Counted from the first letter of the stretch, positions 1-10,127 are shown. The stretch is 64,000 nt of DNA from Epithemia pelagica (GCA_946965045.2 OX337233.1:1054001-1118000); one strand, 5' to 3'. Notes: generated by a model from the sequence alone, not told the origin. Numbers and translations: made by a program.

Positions 1-29
1 TTTCAGCTCGTCTACACTTTGCACTTTAT

Positions 30-222
30 AGAAATCTCGAGTTCAACGGAATGGTCCCGACATGGAAGGACCTCCCATGCACGGTGGCAGGATCATTCGG
101 ATGACTGTGTAGATTCCATTGAGCATGCCACTTTCTGTCAACGGAGCCACAGGGAATAATCAACCAACGTTTTGGATTATCGGGAGGGCTTTGGAAGCAG
201 AATAAGGCATCCTTGTTGTATA
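30..222. repeat. Direct repeat, copy A (relic)
   Basis: About 190 bases that reappear, diverged, at about 2318-2498, so the kelch gene lies between two direct copies. Shared blocks include gagttcaacggaatggtcc, ggatgactctgtagattcc (one mismatch here) and gcatccttgttg. On the minus strand both copies read as related peptide (LHSHPNDPATVHG here, LQSHPFDVATIHG in the other), which points to a decayed minus-strand gene family rather than a purely non-coding repeat. No intact reading frame remains in this copy. Confidence 0.6.
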
Positions 223-257
223 AGGTGGAAAGTTGGCTGACTGCGGTGGTGGTGGTG

Positions 258-367
258 GTGTCGTCTATAGGGTAAAATTTGTGTGAGCCACCCCCCATTA
301 CTCTACCTAGTCGGCCGGTAGATCTCATGTCTCATTCCATCACCGTCCACCACCGCAACAACAAGGA
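258..367 (+). repeat. Relic of MITE terminal repeat
   Basis: Diverged copy of the inner part of the terminal repeat of the 745-bp MITE at 46822-47566. Shared blocks in the same order are tatagggt, gagccacccccc, agtcggccgg, atctcat and ccaccaccgcaacaac. The outer tip (taccccctagcggggg) is missing and I found no matching opposite end nearby, so this is a solo fragment. Bases 368-713, up to the kelch gene, hold nothing I can support. Confidence 0.6.
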
Positions 368-713
368 CTTTGACACTAGTGGTTGTCTCTATAAACACAT
401 GTAACAGTATTTTAGGCAGAGAGAGTCCGTAGGGTCGTTAACAGAAACTACAAACTATGCACCCCCATAACCCAGAACTACCTACTACTCATATGAAATC
501 GATGCTATCGGAAGCAAATTTCCAAAATCCATCAACTACGGAAGGTACATCCATTTCAACTCTTTTGGGGAATATATGCTTTGGCAACGTGCACCGCTCA
601 TGGTGGTGCGCCGTCAGCCAACGGACGGGTTTCCTCTTCAACACAACATAGTTTGGGGCTACCTTGCCGTCCCCATCAATCCTGCAGGTGACATACAAGG
701 TGAATGAGCAATA

Positions 714-2030
714 ATGTCACTCCAGAACTATGCATGGCAGTCGGGGCTTGTCCTTTTGGAGCCAAAATGGAATGAAAACGACTGGCCGCATCTGGAGGGT
801 GGAGGGCGTTGGATGTACGCTTCGGTTGTGCTGGATCATCTCGATCAAGACAACAACAAAGGACAAACAGTCGTGGTGTTGGGAGGAATTCGAGATGACG
901 GCTGGGCCACCAATTCCGTACATGTATTGAATTTGTCAGAACCACGCAAGCAGTGGCGAAATGGGCTACCCATGAACAAGAGACTTGTGGACCATGCAGC
1001 TGTGGTCTGCAACGGAGGAGTTTACGTGATTGGAGGATTCGATCATGGTACGAGTTTAGATTGTATTGAATGGCTTGACGTGGACAGTTTGGTGCAATCA
1101 CCAAGCATCTCCAACAAGCATTGGACACCATTGAATTGTCGATTGTCAACAGGACATCATGAATGTTGCGCTGTTGCGGTTCGCAATCGATACATTGTGG
1201 TAATGGGTGGATACAACATGAGGGAATTCTCGCGTTTGTCGTCGGTTGATATCATTGATACCAGCAATCAGACTGTCGTTGCTGGGCCAACCATGACCGT
1301 TCCTCGATCATCCTGTGCCAGTGCAGTTGTTGGCCACCGTATCTTTGTCGTTGGCGACTCGGAGAAGTTCCCGGTGGAGTATTTGTTCTTTTCAGCGCCT
1401 TGTGACAATGAGGAGACAAAAAAGGAGACTGTTTCTACAGCCATTTCCTTCCCGTTCGCTTGGACACGTCTCCCCGATTTAGGGCTTTCTGTCCAACCGG
1501 ATCATCCTGCAGTGGTTGCGGTCGGATCCTGTCTGGTTGTGGCGCAAAAAGGCACATCCGTGAAAATCTTCGATACTCGTAGATACCGCCACCATGTGTG
1601 GAGTCTTCCTCCACTCGAAAAAGCCCTTACTAGGGGATTTACTCTGTTGACTGTGGACAGTCAAATCGCAGGGATTGGTGGACGTGGCAATCCGTCGTGT
1701 GCAACATTAGGACTAATGGACAAGAAGACGTGGTGTTTTTGTCAACTCCGTGAGCATGCCCCGAACGAATGGTTTGGTATGGCGAAATCAACTCGATCAA
1801 AGGTAAAACGCAGCCATCGAACAGAGTTCCGACAAACAATTATAATGGTACGTCGCATTTTTGCATGCATCGATTTGTTGGTCTCAGTGACAAGCCGACT
1901 CATGTATCTTTGTCTTGTCTTACGGTGTATCACTGACACACAGGCTGCCTACCTGAGAGATGCCAATTGCACGCCTAGCTCGTTGTTCTCGGCATTGCAT
2001 TCCTACCTATGGAGATTATGTGAGTCCTAG
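714..2030 (+). CDS. Kelch-repeat protein
   Basis: Single-frame kelch beta-propeller protein, 438 codons if unspliced, starting at ATG 714. Kelch blades are visible as hydrophobic strands ending in GG: VVVLGGIRDD, GGVYVIGGFDHG, YIVVMGGYNM and a degenerate HRIFVVGDSE. Such propellers usually bind partner proteins; no BTB, F-box or other partner domain is present, so the partner is unknown. A good intron is visible at 1848-1943 (donor gtacgt, acceptor acacag, 96 bp); it is a multiple of three, so the frame reads through it, and splicing removes 32 residues without shifting. The 3' end is uncertain: a donor at 1848 joined to an acceptor at 2031, or a further exon, would give a different C-terminus, and a glycine/arginine-rich frame closes at 2140. 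A decayed paralogue lies at 60975-61360. Confidence 0.75.
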   Translation: MSLQNYAWQSGLVLLEPKWNENDWPHLEGGGRWMYASVVLDHLDQDNNKGQTVVVLGGIRDDGWATNSVHVLNLSEPRKQWRNGLPMNKRLVDHAAVVCNGGVYVIGGFDHGTSLDCIEWLDVDSLVQSPSISNKHWTPLNCRLSTGHHECCAVAVRNRYIVVMGGYNMREFSRLSSVDIIDTSNQTVVAGPTMTVPRSSCASAVVGHRIFVVGDSEKFPVEYLFFSAPCDNEETKKETVSTAISFPFAWTRLPDLGLSVQPDHPAVVAVGSCLVVAQKGTSVKIFDTRRYRHHVWSLPPLEKALTRGFTLLTVDSQIAGIGGRGNPSCATLGLMDKKTWCFCQLREHAPNEWFGMAKSTRSKVKRSHRTEFRQTIIMVRRIFACIDLLVSVTSRLMYLCLVLRCITDTQAAYLRDANCTPSSLFSALHSYLWRLCES

Positions 2031-2242
2031 TTACTCGCAACTCAAGGGATCGGATTGGCAGTCGGCGACCTGCCTTTGCTGGTGGTGGAAGTGCCTTTGG
2101 AGGAGTAACCAGTGGAGGAAGACGGGGTGGTCGGCAGTGAACCAAATGCAGGGCCCCTCTATTGGGGTGTGTGGCGTTGCGCTATGTTGTGTTGTTTTCT
2201 TGAGAGTGGTCTATAGAACAAGAATCTACTTTAGTGATAACT

Positions 2243-2735
2243 CTATCTAGAGACGATATCATTGTGATCCACCGCAACTATACTTGCAATGCACATCATC
2301 TCCACTTGGCACTCTCGAAAGTGCGAGTTCAACGGAATGGTCCTGGTATGGAAGGACTTTTCCATGAATGGTAGCAACATCGAACGGATGACTCTGTAGA
2401 TTCCGTTGAGATGCCATCGTATTGTCAAAAACATCAAAAGCAGAGGAAAGCAAAGCCCGCTGCTCGGCATGACTGAAAAGGCATCCTTGTTGATAAAAGC
2501 TTTCTGGCCTATACAGCCATGCAGGGGCAACTCCATGTTCAATCGCTCCACGAACAGTGATGAATGGCATTGGAACACCAATAGCAAGAGAGCTAGACAT
2601 GACTGGGAAGCATCCTTGTTGATAAAAAGCTTTCTGGCCTATACAGCCATGCAGGGGCAACTCCATGTTCAATTGCTCCACGAGCAGTCATGAATGGCAT
2701 TGGAACATCAATAGTCAGAGAACTAGACATGCTCC
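2243..2735 (-). pseudogene. Decayed repeat-protein fragment
   Basis: On the minus strand this stretch encodes a peptide with two near-identical units of about 43 residues sharing GAIEHGVAPAWLYRPESF followed by YQQGC. The units sit in slightly different frames because an A-run is one base longer in one copy. Downstream it reads SQRNLQSHPFDVATIHGK, matching the relic at 30-222. Conservation at peptide level between diverged copies suggests minus-strand coding origin. I do not recognise the family. It runs into the 3' end of the MATE gene and has no start codon I would trust. Bases 2141-2242 hold nothing recognisable. Confidence 0.4.
2471..2730. repeat. 130-bp tandem duplication
   Basis: Two adjacent copies (2471-2600 and 2601-2730), each starting gactg(a/g)(a/g)aag and containing ctatacagccatgcaggggc. 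They differ by scattered substitutions and one A in a short homopolymer. Confidence 0.85.
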
Positions 2736-4291
2736 CTGGACGATGGAGTCCTTGTCGTTTGTGTGCGATTCGTCGTGGAACCATAGACACCCTTATTGTG
2801 GTTGGTGGTTTGTGTCGATTCCACCAAGGACTGCAATTCCTCCTGGTCCACCGCCCGCGCAGCCGCATCCAGTTCCAGTAGTCCTTCTCGTTGTCGAATC
2901 TCGTGGGAAATCTCGTCCCAACTTCGAACCACAAAGGCCAGACTCATGATGACGTTAATGAGCAAATAGGGTGGCCAAATGGTCTTCCAGGCCGCTTCCA
3001 ATCCACCATGTTGCACAATGGCAAAGTAATACGAGGCCGGCATACCAAACACCCACAAGACAATCACCGTCACAATGCCACCGGTCCACTGCAGGCCGAG
3101 ACCGGTCGAAATTCCGGCATTGATCCCAAAGACACCCAATATACAACAATACAAACACACATCGAACCATACCTTGTCGCAGAGTTGAATGACTGCTTCT
3201 TCGTGGGTAAAGAGGGCAAAAATGGCAAAACGATACACGTACAAACCGTAGCTCAAGACGGAAAAGACCACGACACTCACCAGCAAGGTACCGACGACCA
3301 AGCGTTTGGCGCGACGCACCTGCCGTGTCGCCAGGACGGCTCCCAATTGAATGGCCAAGGCAATGCCCATGCCCAGAGGGAGCATGTAGGTGATAAAAAT
3401 AATTTGGCTCGGCACGGTATGAGCCGACAAGGGCACGACGCCCAAGGTTCCAATCAACAAGGCCACCGCTTCCCAATACACCCATTCCAAGGCGGTCAAC
3501 ACACCACCCATTCCCAAATGACAAAAGGCCCCGAAGGGTTCCCACTCCATGGCTTCGGGCCAGGCGGTTACTCCGGGCCAGGTATCGGGATGGTGCGGTC
3601 GGGCCAGACACACCCAGGCCACGACCGAGAGCGATTCCACCATGTAAAAGACGGTAATGGCCCAGGCGGCTCCCAGAAAGCCAAACCACTGGACAAAGAA
3701 TTCCAAACACAGGGGAAGGACCATCAGAGTCGAAAGCAGTGTACAAACAACCAAGGGCGTCAAAATGTGTTGGGCCGACAAGAATTTCCACGCAATCGTA
3801 TACAAGGAATAAAAGGGAAAACTCAGGGCGTAGACCATATAAAAGTCGTGCGCCCATTGTGACACTTGCGCATCTTGACCCAGGGCCACCAACATGTCCT
3901 GCATGTAGACAAATAAAATCACATTCATGGGGACCATCACCAGCAAGGGAGCGGTAAAGCCGCGCAAGGCCACCAACCCCACTTCTCGATAATTCTTGGC
4001 GGCAAAGGCCTGCGGACCAAAGGTATCGCAGGCATTGTACAGGCCTTGGACAATGGCCAAGGTCAAGAGATTGCCCGTCAAATTGGCCAAGGCATAGGCA
4101 TCCAAGTACACATGTCCAAAATGACGTCCCACGTAGGAAGCCGTTAAACAGGGGGGCACCACAAAACTCAAGACAATAATAATGGTGGGAATCGCCAACT
4201 GAAACAGATTCCAGAGTTCTTTCCAGAGAGGTACATCACTTTCTTCTTTCAATGTCATGTTCGATCCTTCCGTCGACGAATATATGGTCAT
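2723..4291 (-). CDS. MATE-family efflux transporter
   Basis: Multidrug and toxic compound extrusion (MATE) transporter of about 522 residues, the usual eukaryotic size, with about twelve hydrophobic segments in two homologous halves. MATE proteins expel organic cations or metabolites using an H+ or Na+ gradient at the plasma or vacuolar membrane. Family signatures: QGLYNACDTFGPQAFAAKNY in the first half (the conserved GQA-type loop), and a second-half segment beginning about residue 250 with LGMGGVLTALEW, like the family's conserved LEWW region. The C-terminal 60 residues are hydrophilic. The first ATG is at 4291 (MTIYSS); a second at about 4258 (MTLKEE) is equally plausible because the membrane region starts about residue 25. 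The 3' end abuts the repeat-protein relic on the same strand. Substrate cannot be predicted. Confidence 0.9.
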   Translation of the reverse strand: MTIYSSTEGSNMTLKEESDVPLWKELWNLFQLAIPTIIIVLSFVVPPCLTASYVGRHFGHVYLDAYALANLTGNLLTLAIVQGLYNACDTFGPQAFAAKNYREVGLVALRGFTAPLLVMVPMNVILFVYMQDMLVALGQDAQVSQWAHDFYMVYALSFPFYSLYTIAWKFLSAQHILTPLVVCTLLSTLMVLPLCLEFFVQWFGFLGAAWAITVFYMVESLSVVAWVCLARPHHPDTWPGVTAWPEAMEWEPFGAFCHLGMGGVLTALEWVYWEAVALLIGTLGVVPLSAHTVPSQIIFITYMLPLGMGIALAIQLGAVLATRQVRRAKRLVVGTLLVSVVVFSVLSYGLYVYRFAIFALFTHEEAVIQLCDKVWFDVCLYCCILGVFGINAGISTGLGLQWTGGIVTVIVLWVFGMPASYYFAIVQHGGLEAAWKTIWPPYLLINVIMSLAFVVRSWDEISHEIRQREGLLELDAAARAVDQEELQSLVESTQTTNHNKGVYGSTTNRTQTTRTPSSREHV

Positions 4292-4526
4292 CACACTTCT
4301 GTCGCCCGAATCTCATGGTTTCCAGATCGAGACCACCAACATTTACGTTCGTGGATGTGTGCCATGCTGGAAAGAGCGACCAGCTACTACTATCAGTTAA
4401 TCTGTACTTTGTACCCTACCGTTGGGCGTGCATCTCGTTCACCAAAGAATCACAGCGCCATGGCGATTGACCTGTTGCGGAAGGACCAACAAGAAGAATC
4501 GCCGGCAAACACAGGAACCGGTCCAC

Positions 4527-4625
4527 CAAGACAATTGGTCTACGAGTACAGGGAACTTCAGAGCCAGCTCTGTGATATCATCACAGAACTGACCCTGCGC
4601 TTCTGTAGACCAATTGTCGTGAACC
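4527..4625. repeat. Imperfect inverted repeat
   Basis: The left arm (from about 4527) contains acaattggtctac and ends ctctgtgat; the right arm (to about 4625) contains ctgtagaccaattgt and starts atcacaga. The centre is near 4577. The arms are about 45-50 bases with several mismatches and one gap. It could fold into a hairpin; no target duplication seen. Confidence 0.6.
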
Positions 4626-4718
4626 CAGACTGCTGGATCTTGTGTGACTCTCACGCCGGTCACAATCACAACGGGAGCGTTGGTGTCGTTCGTTTCTCCC
4701 GAATTCCCATGGACTGGA

Positions 4719-5083
4719 TTGGTCCAGGAAGAGACTCTCCCACTTGACGTCTGACTGTTGTTCTCACTTTGCTGTTGTTGTTCAGTGATAACAACAGCTA
4801 GAGGTCGAGTGCAAGAGTCTCTTGGTTTGGTGAATTCGATGGGCGGCGGCGGCGGGATACAAATGGATCACACCATTGAGATCACAAAGATGCTGTCCAC
4901 AATATCATTGGTCCAGGAAGAGACTCTCCCACTTGACGTCTGGCCGTTGTTCTCACTTTGCTGTTGTTCAGTGATAACAACAGCTAGAGGTCGAGTGCAA
5001 GAGTCTCTTGGTTTGGTGAATTCGATTGGCGGCGGCGGGATACAAATGGGATACCATCATGGAGATCACCAAGAGTTTGCTTC
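4719..5083. repeat. 189-bp tandem duplication
   Basis: Two head-to-tail copies (about 4719-4907 and 4908-5083), each beginning ttggtccaggaagagactc and containing gataacaacagctagaggtc, then a GGC-repeat tract that differs in length between copies. The reading frame through both is open on the plus strand, but I see no recognised protein. Confidence 0.85.
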
Positions 5084-5790
5084 GTCAAGCCCCTTTGGTG
5101 AAAACTTGTAGGACGGGGTGTTTCTTGGATAGCAGTCATCGTCCGCTCAGGCCTACATTGCCAGCCTCGCAAGGATTGGTGATTCAATGGAGGAGGTCAC
5201 CCTTCCTGATTTGGGGAAAATTCCGGAAATTGATGAAATCGCTGTGCCTCGTTGATATTCAACATCCGACACTTCAATGGAAACTTCAGAGGTTGTATTC
5301 ACGGTGGCAACTGACAAGGCTCCCAAGGCATATAATGCAAGAAATGTCAACTTCTGTGGCAGACACGGTGTCCCGCCAGATCTTTGGAGATCAAACGCGC
5401 CAATGTCGACCAAGCCAATGTAGAATTGCAAGTTTTGGAGAACCTGACGATGAAAATGATGAGTGGTCCATATTTGCCTTGCGAGCGACACAAGTGCTCT
5501 GCTTAATAGAAGGTGCGAATCTGGATCGAAGGTCGTTTTCCCCTACGACACCTTTTGTTTCCACTCTTGATCTACCAATGACCAGTCCAACAGGTCGTTA
5601 TTTGAGTGCAGGAATGAATCGCCGTCGTAGTTCCCTGGTTCATTGGGCCAAAACCCTTACTTGTCCAAGAGATCGAGAGACGTTTCCGAACCAGAACCAT
5701 ATGTCATGGTCAATTCTCGCTCTATGTTACGGTCAATTCTCGCTCTATCTCGAGACTATCGAATCCAACCTGGGTAAGAAACGATAGGCG

Positions 5791-7465
5791 TTACAGAGGT
5801 CTAAGTTCGAGTTCACTGGAGGTATCTTCTTGGTCATGGTCGTCGTCAATGACAAATGTCTCTGAATCGCCCTCCTCTTGTTGCTGAAGCCCCGAGTACT
5901 GGGATCCACCAACCGATGATGATGATGATGACGGAACCGCTGTTGACGGGGATGTTGTTTCTGGTGTCGGAAGGTAATATCCCATACCCAAGCAAAGGAC
6001 TCCAAACGATACCAGGCATGAACTGATTTTGTACATGACTCGGCCACCCTGATGTTGCACCGCCCATCCTCCGTACAAGAGACCCAGAAAGGACCCTGCC
6101 CCTCGTACCATGGAAATCAGGCCCTGACCCGTGGCCTCCCAACCAACAGGGGAATATCGCGCGGCAGTATCCACTGCAGCTGTATGAGTACATGCATACG
6201 TGACACCATGCAAAGGTTCCAACAGGAGCACATACGCAATGTGACCCTTGGGAATCGCTGCGTATCCCAAGACACGGACAATGTACGACACACATGCTAC
6301 CAAGAGCAAAGTACTGGCATTGCTGCGTTCCAGCAAGGTTGGAGCCACTTGGAAAATGGGGATTTCAAACGCCACCGTGAGAATCACTGTGATACCCATC
6401 ATGGTGTACGAACTTTCCAACGTTTCAAAAAATAGAAACACCAAGGAATCGACTAGCACCTGACCGAATGACAATAGGAACAAACAGATCATGAAGGCAG
6501 TCGATAAGTAAGTCCCAAAGAAGAGCCGAAGAATCCAAGTGACTCGAGGCAGTATTGACTCGTCTGCATGTTGTTGTGCCACTTCTGGGGTAGGAGAATC
6601 CACCTCTTGTGAGGGTGAACTATCCTCGTCGGGTGACAGAATGTCACTTTTTCTCTTGACCAAGAACTTTTTACGGTCTCGCAGTTCTTGGCGTGTGTAC
6701 ATGAAGATTGCCCACAACGCCACAACCATGGAGATTAGTGTGAGGGGATAGGTGACTCGGAATCCAAACCATTCGATCAGAATGGCATAGCCGAGATGGG
6801 TGATGGCCCATCCCACGGCTCCGAATAATCTTTCTCGTCCGTAATCATCTTTTGACAGTTGAGGATGATTCTCCAGATACTGAAGAGTCACAGCATTTAT
6901 CAAAGGAGAGATACAACAAACGCAGGCCGCATACAACATGCGCAAAGCGAAATGGTAGGAGGTGAAAGAAAACAAACCACTGGATGCCAACGATTCATCT
7001 TGGTTCGCCGGCGATTGTGGTTCCTGGTAGTTGGAAGGTGATTCAATGGGTGGTGCGTGAGGCAGAAGACGTGGCACACTGTGTAACAGACTGCATACGG
7101 TACCAACCAATATACTAAATGCCATGATTTGTGTCCGCCCACGTCCTGGATAACGTGCTTCGCGCCGATCCGCCCACGGTCCTATGAGGAATCGTGATAA
7201 CGGATTGTCCTGCCAAACAAAGGCCTATGGTTTTGGGTGTCATGCCCACTTCTCGTTCCAGAAAGGGTGCGAGAAATCGGCCCCCCGTAATGGACAACCA
7301 AACAAAACTACAACCAAACAAAAATCTCGGTCGTATCCAGTTCGTCCTGGAGATTGGTGGAGAGGAAGCAGTCATCTTCTCTCCCATTGGACTAGATCTG
7401 ACCCCGTCTTCATCCGCTCCTCTGGAATCCTTGCAGGCATCATCACTGTCGTCTATTGGCATCAT
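5791..7465 (-). CDS. MFS transporter, one frame break
   Basis: Major facilitator superfamily transporter of the MFS_1-like/MFSD6 type, about 540 residues and twelve membrane segments. Family signatures: GRFLAPFLEREVGMTPKTIG at the end of TM1, PWADRREAR after TM2, YGRERLFGAVGWA before TM5 and LLEPLHGVTYACT near TM9. The first ATG is at 7465 (MMPIDDS). The first ~95 residues and the remainder are in different frames: GQSVI must be followed by RFLIGPWADRR, requiring removal of one base at about 7183-7197. No GT-AG pair of sensible size fits there, so this is an indel, either an assembly error or a recent inactivation. The central loop (about residues 255-300) and C-terminus are hydrophilic and acidic. 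Substrate unknown; relatives include sugar and nucleoside carriers. Its 5' side carries a transposon-terminus relic. Confidence 0.8.
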
Positions 7466-7547
7466 CACTTTCGTCTGTTGGCATCATCAGAGGGTTTGTG
7501 GTGTGTCGACTGTCGACACATCTTTGTTGTTTGTCTCAGCCCCTCGC

Positions 7548-7706
7548 TAAGAGGGTGTAAGTCTGTTTGTACCATTTCCGAAGCACACTCGCTAGGGCGT
7601 TTCAACTTTCTCTCTCCCTCCCCACTCCCCATGCATACTCGTATTGTCTGCGATTGATGGATAGTTAGAAGACATACATTCGCCGATTAGGAGTAGTGGA
7701 GCTTGT
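7548..7706 (+). repeat. Transposon-terminus relic, copy 1
   Basis: Matches 16070-16265 in the same orientation. Shared blocks, in order, are ctcgctaggg, cactccccat, tgcgattgatggatagttagaa (one or two mismatches in the other copy) and acatacattcgccg. Its left edge (cccctcgctaagagggtgtaa) is a worn form of the MITE tip. Bases 7707-7919 contain further G/C-palindromic scraps (gccccagaggggggt, ccccagcgggtggc) of the same style and no gene. Confidence 0.6.
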
Positions 7707-7919
7707 CAATACGCCCCAGAGGGGGGTATTTCTTAGGTAGAAAACACCCATCTCTGTCATCCCCAGCGGGTGGCTAAGAGGGTTCAAACAATTACATTTG
7801 TTTTCGCTCTCTATCTCTATCATCATCCATGATCCATGATCCATGCACAAAAATCTCACTTCTACTGCAAGCAGTCCATTTTCAGCTTCAAATTGTCCTG
7901 ATTTGGACCAACGACTACA

Positions 7920-9970
7920 ATGGTTATCGAGGATGTCCAGACGCTAGCGGACCCTTCAAACGCCGAGGAAGAACAAGATGACAAAGGACGTCCAAAACAG
8001 GACCAGACGGTAGTGGACTGTCCCAGTCCTGAGAAACAGCAAGATTGCACCAAGTCCAGACTGTGGTGTCCTTGTGGGATGCAGCTAAGCCGCTCGTTGA
8101 GATGAAGCTGAGGAATGAGGTTTGGCAACAAGTGCGAGAAAAACTCCAACAGGGATTGGTCCCTCCCATCTTCCACGCCTTTCTTTCCCTCCTCTACAAA
8201 AAAGACCCCCTTTTCAATGATGACCAGCACAAGCTTTCGGCGGCGCCAGTGGAAGCTGGTGGATGTGATTTCTTACAAGAGGGTACCAGATTGAAGGGGA
8301 CGAATCGGTCAATAGGACATTTCTTCACTTCGGAGGGGAAGGCAAGAAGCGGGCTGAAGGATGAAGCACTAGGCGGTCACTGGGATTTCGATGAAGACTC
8401 AACAACAGCGATCGCTCAACTAGTCAATGAATCTGCCCATATGGTGGGTCATGATGTGGAGAGTACAAAAATAGCGTCATCGTTCGGCATGCATGCGGTT
8501 CACAAGGAATACTTGGTAACTCGCCGCCTCAGTCGTGGCGTGGTGGCAGACTGCTTTCACCGCAGCAAGAAAGACAGCGAGTTGGCTATTGTGGGATCCC
8601 CTGGAATTGGCAAGTCTTGGACCCTTCTCTATGCGCTGCAACAAGCGCTATAGTACGAGCCTGCATGTGTCATTCTGCACAGGCAGAAGACGGAAACTGC
8701 GAATCTTTTTATCAGACGAGGTGACACAGTGTTTGCTTGGAGCGGCACAACTAAGGGAAGGGCAAACAGCGTTTTATTTGACCTAAAAGATGTTCTGGTT
8801 CTGCTGGATCCGCCAGAATCTGGTGCATTCTATGCTCCGGGTTCGTGCATGCTGATCTATGCTGCCTCAAACAACAAGAAGCACTTTCAGGGTGACATCT
8901 TCAAGACAAACTCTTCACAGGCACAGCGACACCTTAGCCAACCAAGTATTGAGGAGGTGCGTGTAATGCTTCCCATTATTTCTCCAGGTTGCAATATTGA
9001 AGAGGCACAGGAGCGTGCTCAGGTTGTGGGAATGCTACCACGTTACCTAATTGAAGAAAAGTATTTTAAGGACAGGAAGGATTTGACTGAGGGTGCTGTT
9101 TTGCGATTGAAGAAAGATCCGAAAGAAATGGAGAAGGTATTTGACAGTCGTGGACAGTCGAACAAAGATTACACTGTCCCCGGAACCATCTTTGCGGTGT
9201 CTGCAGCTGTCTTGTTGGATGATGATGAGCCCGACGAGTATGACGGTCTAGTTGGCATTAATTATGGGGAGAGGAAGCTTTCAATCATGAGTGACTTTGT
9301 CATGAAATCACTTGTACGGGCAAGCCGCGAATCTATCCTTTCTTTCTGGGCCAAGGTCGGTTGTGGAAAGCGCAGTGGGATAGGAGATGCAGTGGAGGAG
9401 CTTTTCTGGGACGACTTGTCACAGGGACCATTCAAAATGGAAACATGGACGCGGGAAGTGCGCAGCGTTCCAGGTCAACTCAAAACAGAGGACTCATGGA
9501 AGCCGAAGCCACATAATGGTGTGAAGCTGGAAGAAGCTACTGATCATGTTACAAATGATGGGGACATTGTTTGCCGTATGGTCAAGGGTTGCCCTCTGAT
9601 TGACAATGCTGGATCTGGCCGCCGAGTCTACCAGGTGACGGTTGGCGATGACCATTCTATGTATTTGGATGCCATGATCAAGTTACTTGTCAGCTTTGGT
9701 TACCTCTCTACAAAACCAACAAAACAAGGTGTATTGATAGAGATTTCACCAAAACCACCACAAGAAAATCTATTATTCTATTGGGTTGCTCCATATGGCA
9801 TCAAGAATACCTGGGTCAATCACGCTCCTAAGAAGTATAAGAAACGGAAGCGAAAGAGGGGCCAAAATGACTCAGAGATTGTGGAGGTGAACCGAGCCAT
9901 AGAAGTCGTCAACAAGTGCCTCGCAGAACATGTACAGCAGTACATTCTGATTGTGAACAACGAACTCTGA
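7920..9970 (+). pseudogene. Broken RHS/Crinkler-like P-loop ATPase
   Basis: Remains of a protein of about 680 residues. A Walker A motif, VGSPGIGKSW, lies near position 8600, in the form seen in trypanosome retrotransposon-hot-spot (RHS) proteins and stramenopile Crinkler-associated ATPases; family assignment is from motif style only. Further landmarks are LVLLDPPESGAFYAPG, a region like the Walker B/sensor part of those proteins, and a basic tail (KRKRKRG) near the C-terminus. Two lesions are seen: an N-terminal frame beginning ATG 7920 must shift by one base at about 8045-8090 to enter the main frame (WDAAKPLVEMKLRNEVWQQ), and an in-frame TAG at 8651-8653 sits 20 codons after the Walker lysine, with perfect continuity on both sides. 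This could be a young pseudogene, or an intact gene if both are assembly errors. Confidence 0.6.
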
Positions 9971-10035
9971 TCAATGCCTGCCTCTTTCTCCTTACCCCTT
10001 CGCTTTACATGTTTCAACTTTCATGCCTGCGGGGT

Positions 10036-10104
10036 CCGGGGGACGAAAAATTCCACCGCGATAGATAATACTACGCTATCGCGGTGGAATTTTTCGTCCC
10101 CCGG
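10036..10104. repeat. Perfect 29-bp-arm hairpin
   Basis: Arms 10036-10064 and 10076-10104 are exact reverse complements (outer bases ccgggggacgaaaaattcc) around an 11-base loop. It lies 66 bases after the ATPase pseudogene stop and 13 bases before the transposon's target duplication. No gene, no T-run. A foldback element or the hairpin tip of a lost mobile element are possible readings. Confidence 0.9.
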
Positions 10105-10127
10105 AGCCCATACACACCTTGGTTTGT

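Larger units (their letters stand above)
4292..5790. other. Degenerate intergenic region
   Basis: Between the MATE and MFS genes. It contains an inverted repeat centred near 4577, a 189-bp tandem duplication, and short frames on both strands, none with homology I recognise. Plus-strand frame shreds about 5137-5420 read like protein (for example SMEEVTLPDLGKIPE, then YNARNVNFCGRHGVPPDLW) but are broken by stops, so a dead gene is possible. Confidence 0.5.

Noticed and set aside
457..698. Overlapping short frames upstream of the kelch gene (64 and 69 codons)
   Set aside because: Opposed on both strands, no splice link to the kelch frame that improves a blade.
2891..3862. 323-codon plus-strand frame opposite the MATE gene
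   Set aside because: His/Gly/Gln-rich shadow; the minus frame has clear MATE motifs.
5026..5787. 253-codon plus-strand protein
   Set aside because: No domain; better protein-like shreds lie in another frame and a minus frame overlaps; treated as degenerate sequence.
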